A model generated the notes under the pieces. It did not search any database and was not told the origin of the DNA. It worked only from the letters and a program-made list of their open reading frames with translations. 38,383 bases of DNA from JACZWL01 sp046756445 (GTDB lineage Bacteria > Pseudomonadota > Gammaproteobacteria > Steroidobacterales > Woeseiaceae): the NCBI GenBank assembly GCA_046756445.1, contig JBHHWI010000017.1, positions 1 through 38,383 on the forward strand. The letters are read 5' to 3'. The position numbers and the translations under genes are program-made. Below, piece after piece: positions 33,217-38,383 of this stretch (its first letter is position 1; each line of letters begins with the position of its first letter).

Positions 33217-34875
33217 TCAGTGTCTTCTGGAGCGATTCTCGCCCCGCTTCTTCGAAGCCCGCGAGCCCCGTTTTGAAGATGAGCGCCGTTCGGCTTGCGC
33301 AGCCGGCGCTGCGGTGTGTCGCTGTGGACTCGGCCGCGCATCCCTTCGGGATGGGGCGCTCGGGGGAGGAGCGGCGCGTTGCACGTGAGTCCTTGGCGTC
33401 GTCGTTCTCGGTTCAGCGGATCGACGGGGCCGCGACGGCGGTTCGTGGCGCCTCGAATTATCGGCTCTCGCCTGCCTGATCCGGTCGGGTGCCGCGCTGC
33501 CCGAATGCCGGCGCGGCGTGGACGCCTCAGCGCGCCTCGTTGCCGGTGCCGGCGGGGTTTGCGATGAAGCGGCAAAACCGGCCCTGGTCGGAGCCCTTCG
33601 ATGTCGGTCTTCCGATATTGCCGTTCTGCGCCGGTCGGCGCCCTGCCGTGCCCGCTCATCGCGTGACCGAAAGCGAATCGCGTTTCGATCTGTCGTCTCG
33701 TCCCGATTCCTCGCCCGACGGCCCGAGTGGCGAGCTTCATTGTCCTCGCGCGCGCGTCCAACCCTGTCGTCGTCGCGATTCCGGCCTTGCTCACGGTTGC
33801 TTCTCCACCGCGCTGTGCCGTTGCGGTTGCTCCGGTCGTGTGCCTGGACATCGTTGCGGTGCCGGTTGCGGTCGCCACGCCAGTCATCACGATTGCGATC
33901 CCGATAGTAGTGCGCACGACTGCGTTCATAGCCGGGCCGGGCCCCGCCGTATCGGCGCGGGCGCCAGTAATCGCCGTCCCGATAGCGATGGTTCCAGTAC
34001 CGGTGACTTCCGTAGACGTAATAACGGTTGAAAAAGGCGAGGCTCGGGCGTCTGTAATAGTAGCGATTGTGATAGGGATGACCGTAGTAGGGATGACCCC
34101 AGTAACTATGGTGATAGACATGCAGGTGGTCTGTCAGCCATCCGATCGTGAAGGCCGTGGTCACGCCCCAGAAATAGTCCGAGGCAAACGAATAGCCATA
34201 CGGGTAGGGGTAGTAGTAAACAGGATACGGCTGCGGGTGATAGTAGTAGACCGGTCGTGGCTGATAGACGACCACGCGCTCCGGTTCATAGTAGGGAACG
34301 TAAATCACGTCGTCTTTTGCCGTGTCGATCTCGATGACGCCGTCTTCATTGCTGACGGTCTGGTATTCATCGCTCTTCAAATTGCCGGCGGCATATGCGC
34401 GGTCGCGAAACGCCTCGATCGCCGATATCACATCCGCCTGCTGAGCAACGACCGCCTCGCCGAGTCTCCAGGTCCATTCGATGTCGTCGTTCATGAGTTC
34501 GACGACCTCCGGATAATTGAGCAGCGCCGTTACGGATTCGTCCCATTCCTCATCGGGCTTCAGGGAAGGATCGTCTTTGAGTCTCTCCAGGAAACGCGCC
34601 GCCTGCACGACCTGCAACGGATAGGTCGAGGCCGGCAGGACGATCGCGAGCAGGTCGTCAGGATAGAGCGCGACAGGGCCGACGAGCTCCTCGAGCGCGT
34701 CCGCCGAGAGTATGGTCGGCTCTTCACCGGCGGTGCCGCCTTCGAGAGGCGCGATCGGGTTGCCGCTCTCATCGACCGGCACCTGGGCAAGCACCGGCGC
34801 AGCGCCGAGCGCCGCAAGGCCGGCCCACGCCATTGCCAGAAACACAAACCGGATTTTCCTCGATTCCCTGTTCAT
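33217..34875 (-). CDS. DUF3300 protein with Tyr/His-rich centre and Arg-rich tail
   Basis: A 552-residue secreted protein. ATG 34875 follows CCGGAGACTGAT (Shine-Dalgarno) and gives a signal peptide ending near LAQ (30). The DUF3300 domain lies at about 58-200: LVGPVALYPDDLLAIVLPASTYPLQVVQAARFLER, LLNYPEVVELMNDDIEWTWRLGEAVVAQQ, and DDVIYVPYYEPERVVVY. Residues 200-310 are extremely rich in Tyr, His and Pro, and 310-552 are almost only Arg, Asp, Ser, Ala and Pro, so they are disordered and basic. The family has no assigned function. The open frame extends upstream but lacks a signal there. It ends 35 bases from the convergent small membrane protein gene. Confidence 0.85.
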   Translation of the reverse strand: MNRESRKIRFVFLAMAWAGLAALGAAPVLAQVPVDESGNPIAPLEGGTAGEEPTILSADALEELVGPVALYPDDLLAIVLPASTYPLQVVQAARFLERLKDDPSLKPDEEWDESVTALLNYPEVVELMNDDIEWTWRLGEAVVAQQADVISAIEAFRDRAYAAGNLKSDEYQTVSNEDGVIEIDTAKDDVIYVPYYEPERVVVYQPRPVYYYHPQPYPVYYYPYPYGYSFASDYFWGVTTAFTIGWLTDHLHVYHHSYWGHPYYGHPYHNRYYYRRPSLAFFNRYYVYGSHRYWNHRYRDGDYWRPRRYGGARPGYERSRAHYYRDRNRDDWRGDRNRHRNDVQAHDRSNRNGTARWRSNREQGRNRDDDRVGRAREDNEARHSGRRARNRDETTDRNAIRFRSRDERARQGADRRRTAISEDRHRRAPTRAGFAASSQTPPAPATRRAEASTPRRHSGSAAPDRIRQARADNSRRHEPPSRPRRSAEPRTTTPRTHVQRAAPPPSAPSRRDARPSPQRHTAAPAAQAERRSSSKRGSRASKKRGENRSRRH

Positions 34876-34942
34876 ATCAGTCTCCGGGCCCTGCATCGCG
34901 CCAATCCTCCGCGCAATGCGCCATCCTGAGGCACACCCTAAC

Positions 34943-34958
34943 CTGAACAAGCTGAACA
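34943..34958. repeat. Direct repeat CTGAACA upstream of the DUF3300 gene
   Basis: Two copies of CTGAACA (34943-34949 and 34952-34958; TGTTCAG on the coding strand of DUF3300) are 9 bases apart, and the whole block is also roughly symmetric (CCTG...CAGG). It lies about 68 bases before the DUF3300 start. It could be a response-regulator site; no regulator is known. Confidence 0.35.
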
Positions 34959-34976
34959 GGCGCTTAATCCAGGGAA

Positions 34977-36461
34977 TTATTTGCCGGCACCCGGCGATGA
35001 AGGCGATCCCCTGCGTCGGGCGATGTCCGCCACCCGTCGGCCGAGCCACTCGATGCTCTGCTCGATTCGATCCGACCAGGGATGGCCGTAGCTCAGGCGT
35101 ATGTAATTGCGGTATCGGTTACAGGGGGAAAAGATCAGGCCCGGAGCGATGCTGATACCCGCCTCGATCGCCTGGTCGAACAACATCTCGGAGTCCACCT
35201 TTTCCGGCAGCTCCAGCCACAGCACGCCGCCTCCCACCGGCTTGGATGTCCGCGTTTCCCGCGGGAAGTACCGGGCAACCATCGAGCTCATGCGCTCGGC
35301 GTTGCACTGCAATTCGGGTCTGAGCGTTTTCAGATAACGGTCATAGTCGCCGGTCGCGAGAAACTCGCTCAACGTCAACTGCTGGAGCAGGCCGGATGAG
35401 CAAGAGTAGGACCGCTTGAGCTGCGTAATCCGACCGATGTACTGCCCGGCGATCAGCCAGCCGATGCGATACCCCGGTGCCGCCGTCTTGGAGAACGAGC
35501 CGCAGGTGAGCACGCGTCCGGACCTCGAAAAAAACTCCGCGGGTTTGGGACGGTGCCCATCGAACAGCAGGTCGCCGTACACGTCGTCCTCGATGAGCGC
35601 CACATCGTTCTCTTCGACGATTTCTACCAGACCCTTACGCATCTCCTCGGGCATGCTGACACCCAGAGGGTTGCTCAGGGTCGTGGAGAACATGCAGGCC
35701 CTGACCGGGTGTGCCTCCAGGGTCTTGCGCAGCGCGCCGAGCGTCACGCCTTCCTCGGGGCAGGTTTCCACCTCGATGGCGAGCATGCCGAGGCTGTCGA
35801 TCAGTTCGAGCAGGCCGTGATAGGTGGGGGACTCCACGGCGATCACGTCACCTCTCTTGGCCACGGCTATCAGCGCGAGCAGCAGCGCCTCCTGGCCGCC
35901 GTTGGTGACACAGATGTTCTCGGGATCGATCTTGCCACCCACGGTATCGAGGTATCGGTAGGCGATCTGCCGGCGCAGTCCCGGCTCACCCAGGGTAGGG
36001 GCGTAGGCGAGGCTGCGTTCCTCGGCGCGGGCCATCACCCGCTTCATCGTCCGGTGCAGCCCCTTGGCGGCCGGCTTCAGCATGCAGGGGTTGGCGATCC
36101 CGAAGGGCACGACGCCGGGCGTGTGCAGGCCCTCATAGACGCGGTCCATGAGGCTCCGGCCGATCACGGGGATGGGTTTGGCAGAGCGACGGAAACGGGG
36201 CGTCGGCCGGACCAGCTCATTGCCGGGCATGGCGCGGACGTAGAAGCCCGACTGCGGCCGCGATTCGACCCGGCGCTGCCGCTCCAGCTCGATATACGCC
36301 TGCCGTACCGTCGGGACGCTGACACCGATCCGGGCACTCATGCGACGCAACGAGGGCAGCCGGTCGCCCGGTCGCAGCGCCCCTGTTTCGATGTTATCCG
36401 TTATCAAATCAATGACCTGCCGGTAAAGATAATCGCTGCTTTGCTTATCGACGGCCAGCAT
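34977..36461 (-). CDS. MocR/YdcR-type transcriptional regulator with aminotransferase domain
   Basis: A 494-residue regulator. It has an N-terminal GntR-type winged helix (about 8-75: YRQVIDLITDNIETGALRPGDRLPSLRRMSARIGVSVPTVRQAYIELERQ). A linker leads to a class I aminotransferase fold that binds pyridoxal phosphate: Asn264/Pro265, Asp292/293-Val-Tyr295, Lys325 in GSFSKTAAPGYRIGW, and Arg332. In this family the PLP domain senses an amine or vitamin B6 form rather than catalysing transamination. It is divergent from the EamA transporter gene with ~100 bases between, the usual layout for a MocR regulator and the transporter it controls. Confidence 0.93.
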   Translation of the reverse strand: MLAVDKQSSDYLYRQVIDLITDNIETGALRPGDRLPSLRRMSARIGVSVPTVRQAYIELERQRRVESRPQSGFYVRAMPGNELVRPTPRFRRSAKPIPVIGRSLMDRVYEGLHTPGVVPFGIANPCMLKPAAKGLHRTMKRVMARAEERSLAYAPTLGEPGLRRQIAYRYLDTVGGKIDPENICVTNGGQEALLLALIAVAKRGDVIAVESPTYHGLLELIDSLGMLAIEVETCPEEGVTLGALRKTLEAHPVRACMFSTTLSNPLGVSMPEEMRKGLVEIVEENDVALIEDDVYGDLLFDGHRPKPAEFFSRSGRVLTCGSFSKTAAPGYRIGWLIAGQYIGRITQLKRSYSCSSGLLQQLTLSEFLATGDYDRYLKTLRPELQCNAERMSSMVARYFPRETRTSKPVGGGVLWLELPEKVDSEMLFDQAIEAGISIAPGLIFSPCNRYRNYIRLSYGHPWSDRIEQSIEWLGRRVADIARRRGSPSSPGAGK

Positions 36462-36497
36462 AATCTGTTCACCTTACATTTCGTCAAAATTGAATCT

Positions 36498-36527
36498 GTT
36501 ATAGCCCCAATACAGCCGTATAGTCAA
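36498..36527 (-). promoter_or_regulatory. Promoter of the MocR-type gene
   Basis: On the minus strand: TTGACT (36527-36522), an 18-base spacer, then TATAAC (36503-36498), about 37 bases before ATG 36461. It lies in the shared divergent region, so binding by the regulator here could affect both directions. TATAG and ATACAG fragments repeated between 36498 and 36524 may be part of its binding site. Confidence 0.55.
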
Positions 36528-36563
36528 GCGAAACGATCACCCGAACAGACAGAGGAGGCGACG

Positions 36564-36752
36564 ATGAATGCCCGGCATAGCCACTGCACCCACGAGTCCA
36601 AAGGCCGCGGCGTCACACGGCATGGAATTGCATGGCGAAATGCGCTTACCGGACTGGTATCGCCGATGGTCCGCCTGCATCAGCTGCGTAACCTGCACAC
36701 CCACATGCTGCACTCGGCACTGGACGACCTCGATCGATCCGAGGATGCGTAA
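36564..36752 (+). CDS. Small ORF coupled to the EamA transporter
   Basis: A 62-residue frame from ATG 36564 with a strong Shine-Dalgarno (GAGGAGG, 36551-36557). It ends with TAA inside the start region of the transporter gene (8-base overlap), so ribosomes finishing it could restart on the transporter. The product is basic and histidine-rich (RHSHCTHESKGRG, then LHQLRNLHTHMLHSALDDLDRSEDA) with no membrane helix. No family is recognised. The frame runs open far upstream, but only this part has a ribosome site and lies outside the MocR gene. It is either a real small protein or a leader that sets translation of the transporter. Confidence 0.55.
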   Translation: MNARHSHCTHESKGRGVTRHGIAWRNALTGLVSPMVRLHQLRNLHTHMLHSALDDLDRSEDA

Positions 36753-37719
36753 CTGGTTCCTGTATGTCGTCACCGTGCTGGTCTGGGGCTCGACCTGGCT
36801 TGCCATCGGGTTTCAGCTCGGCACGGTGGCACCCGAGATTTCGGTTTTTTATCGATACGCGATCGCGGCGGCGCTGTTGTTCGGTTGGTGCCTGGCGCGC
36901 GGACTGGACCTGCGTTTCGATTGGCGCGCTCACTCACGGTTTGTCCTCCTGGGGCTGTTGCTCTTCTGCCTGAACTACATCGTGGCGTATCACGCACAGC
37001 TGTACATCACGTCCGCACTAACGGCCATTGCATTCTCGACGATGTTGTGGATGAACATCGTCAATTCCCGGATATTTTTCGGCACACGGGCCGACGCGCG
37101 CGTGATTGCCGGTGCGATTCTCGGCGTTGCCGGCATAACCGTCCTGTTCATGCCCCAGGTCGAGACCATATCGCTGTCCGACGTAACGGTTTATGGTGCG
37201 AGCCTCGCCGTCATCGGCGCATTGATTGCCTCACTGGGCAACATGGTGTCCCAGTCTTCGCAGAGAGACGGCCTGCCGATTATTCAGTCGAACGCGTGGG
37301 GCATGCTTTACGGCAGCATACTGACCGGTGCGATCGCCTTCGGGCAGGGCAGGGAATTTGTCTTTGACTGGTCCTTCGCCTACGTGTCGTCGCTCATCTA
37401 CCTGAGCGTGTTCGGATCGATCGTCGCGTTCGGTGCCTACCTGACCCTGCTCGGGCGCATAGGCGCCCACAAAGCCGGTTACGCGATGGTGATGTTTCCG
37501 GTCGTGGCGCTGGCCCTGTCGTTCTTGTTCGAGGGTCTGGAGATCACCAGCGGCACGGTTCTCGGCGTTATCCTGGTTCTGGCGGGCAACGTATTCGTTT
37601 TGCATTCGAGTACGAAGGCGAAGGCGTTGCCGGATGAGTCGGGAGGGGCAGGATCGCCCCTCCCGGTGTTTCAGGTGATCAGTCGTCCGGGTCGTCGTCC
37701 CCACCGTGCCAGGCAATGA
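36745..37719 (+). CDS. EamA/DMT-family transporter
   Basis: A 324-residue protein of the drug/metabolite transporter superfamily. About ten hydrophobic helices form two five-helix repeats, with WGSTWLAIG near the start and FGAYLTLLGRIGAHKAGYAMVMFPVVALALSFLFEG in the second repeat. ATG 36745 is chosen because the protein then begins at the first helix (MRNWFLYVVTVLVWG). The upstream part of the same frame overlaps the leader ORF and has no homology-like content. The C-terminal ~40 residues after VFVLHSS are unusual in composition and are coded across a strong hairpin. It probably moves an amino acid, amine or vitamer under control of the divergent MocR-type regulator. Confidence 0.88.
   Translation: MRNWFLYVVTVLVWGSTWLAIGFQLGTVAPEISVFYRYAIAAALLFGWCLARGLDLRFDWRAHSRFVLLGLLLFCLNYIVAYHAQLYITSALTAIAFSTMLWMNIVNSRIFFGTRADARVIAGAILGVAGITVLFMPQVETISLSDVTVYGASLAVIGALIASLGNMVSQSSQRDGLPIIQSNAWGMLYGSILTGAIAFGQGREFVFDWSFAYVSSLIYLSVFGSIVAFGAYLTLLGRIGAHKAGYAMVMFPVVALALSFLFEGLEITSGTVLGVILVLAGNVFVLHSSTKAKALPDESGGAGSPLPVFQVISRPGRRPHRARQ
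37640..37665. terminator. GC-rich hairpin shared by two convergent gene ends
   Basis: A perfect 10-base stem (CGGGAGGGGC paired with GCCCCTCCCG) with a 6-base loop. It lies inside the last codons of the EamA ORF and 13 bases beyond the stop of the convergent minus-strand gene. No T-run follows on either strand (only GTGTTTC on plus), so it may slow or block both transcripts without being a classic Rho-independent terminator. Confidence 0.5.
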
Positions 37720-38191
37720 ATTTCCACTCGCCGCCGTCACGTACGAGCACGTCGGTGTATCTGCCGTTGGTGACCTCCGTCTCGCCCTCGCTGTTCTCGG
37801 ACGCGTTGGTATACATGTAATGCGCGATTGCCATATCGCCGTGAATCACGGTCGACAAGGGATACAGCTCGTGCGCGAGGCCCTTGGATTGTTCGGTCGA
37901 GAAGTCATTCCACATCCGCGTGGACGCCTTGTCCCGCGGAGCCGGCGAGTTTTTCGGCCAGCCGATGAAATCCGCGGACAGTAGCCGCTCGACCCATCGC
38001 CGGTCGCCGCGCTGGGCGGCCTCCCATTGCTCTTCGATGACAGACCAGACGGCGACATAGTCGTCAGTTTCTTCCGGTACAACAGCCTCGTCCGCCGCCG
38101 GTTCCTCAGCGGCTTCCTGCGCCGGCACGGTGCCGAAAGCGAAAAGAATCGTCCCCAATAGAGTGATGCTGAGCACTTGTCGAAAAGTCAT
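37679..38191 (-). CDS. Secreted SnoaL/NTF2-like protein
   Basis: A 170-residue protein. ATG 38191 is chosen because AAGGA lies 7 bases upstream and the resulting start gives a clean signal peptide (hydrophobic 7-20, cleavage VPA/QE). ATG 38206 would add five residues with a weaker site. A low-complexity Glu/Ala-rich linker is followed by an NTF2-like fold of the SnoaL/DUF4440 kind: VWSVIEEQWEAAQRGDRRWVERLLSADFIGWP, MAIAHYMYTN, RYTDVLVRDGGEWKFIAWHGG. Such domains bind small molecules or act as isomerases; catalytic identity cannot be read. The 192 bases from here to the window end hold no gene I can support. Confidence 0.8.
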   Translation of the reverse strand: MTFRQVLSITLLGTILFAFGTVPAQEAAEEPAADEAVVPEETDDYVAVWSVIEEQWEAAQRGDRRWVERLLSADFIGWPKNSPAPRDKASTRMWNDFSTEQSKGLAHELYPLSTVIHGDMAIAHYMYTNASENSEGETEVTNGRYTDVLVRDGGEWKFIAWHGGDDDPDD

Positions 38192-38383
38192 CGCGTTGTC
38201 CTTCATGGCCAGGTATCGGTTTTGCGGTATCGCGAGTGTAGTCCCAATCGACAGACGCGCCAAACATCTGACCGTCTCATCCATGAATAAACGGTTCACG
38301 AAATTTGCGGCGCAGCAGAACGAGAACCGGCCTGGCATCCGTGCGATTCGTGTCTCCCGAGTAGCCGCTGCCGTAGATGGACC

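Noticed and set aside
33727..34929. 400-codon plus-strand frame opposite DUF3300
   Set aside because: Its valine/isoleucine-rich content is the mirror of Tyr/His/Arg codons on the other strand; no start signal or family.
35553..36563. Long plus-strand frame opposite the MocR-type gene
   Set aside because: Shadow of the regulator; only its last 62 codons (36564-36752) lie outside and have a ribosome site.
1..38383. tRNA, rRNA, CRISPR, insertion sequences, prophage or integrase
   Set aside because: No cloverleaf, ribosomal RNA, regular spacer array, transposase motif or terminal repeats were seen on either strand.

Overview
The window is GC-rich, densely coded DNA from a Gram-negative bacterium. 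Sec signal peptides and lipoboxes are abundant, and there is a complete RND tripartite efflux operon, a DUF4389 protein, a DUF3300 protein and c-type cytochromes. Together these suggest a gammaproteobacterium, perhaps a marine or sediment lineage rich in peptidases and amidohydrolases such as Woeseiales or its relatives. That placement is inference from gene content; there is no rRNA or other marker gene. I found no tRNA, rRNA, CRISPR array, insertion sequence or phage gene. Every gap between genes is shorter than 300 bases.

Left part (1-10.3 kb): a minus-strand rhomboid protease is divergent from a predicted exported protein-L-isoaspartate methyltransferase. The latter overlaps by one base a large membrane protein that carries a spermidine-synthase-like SAM fold. 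A small secreted protein follows, then a coupled pair of exported hydrolases (CocE/NonD lipoprotein and metal-dependent amidohydrolase). Next come three small membrane proteins: an L7/L12-C-terminal-like domain on a tail anchor, DUF4389, and an N-anchored coiled coil. A minus-strand periplasmic protein closes this part.

Central part (10.3-24.4 kb): an envelope hydrolase island. A quinohemoprotein dehydrogenase overlaps an exported M20 peptidase. Facing them is a minus-strand pair, an M19 dipeptidase lipoprotein and an N-acyl-D-amino-acid deacylase-like lipoprotein, overlapping by 8 bases. A lipoprotein made of two copies of one domain and two paralogous YtcJ-type amidohydrolase lipoproteins follow. 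A cytochrome c lipoprotein and a membrane-anchored TolB/TPR protein end the block. Almost every enzyme here has an export signal, so the proteins probably act in the periplasm or on the outer membrane on amides, peptides and D-amino-acid derivatives.

Right part (24.5-38.4 kb): a CPBP intramembrane protease precedes an overlapping three-gene RND efflux operon. Its outer-membrane channel is fused to an N-terminal ABC substrate-binding-like domain, which is the most unusual architecture in the window. A short SPFH / ribbon-helix-helix / small membrane protein operon follows. Its promoter overlaps three TGATA boxes spaced exactly 11 bases apart. A minus-strand DUF3300 protein and a MocR-type regulator come next. 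The regulator is divergent from a 62-codon leader ORF coupled to an EamA transporter, and a minus-strand SnoaL-like secreted protein ends the window.

Short genes identified by reading the sequence directly: the 33-residue membrane peptide at 14004, the 52-residue ribbon-helix-helix protein at 32829, and the 62-residue leader ORF at 36564.
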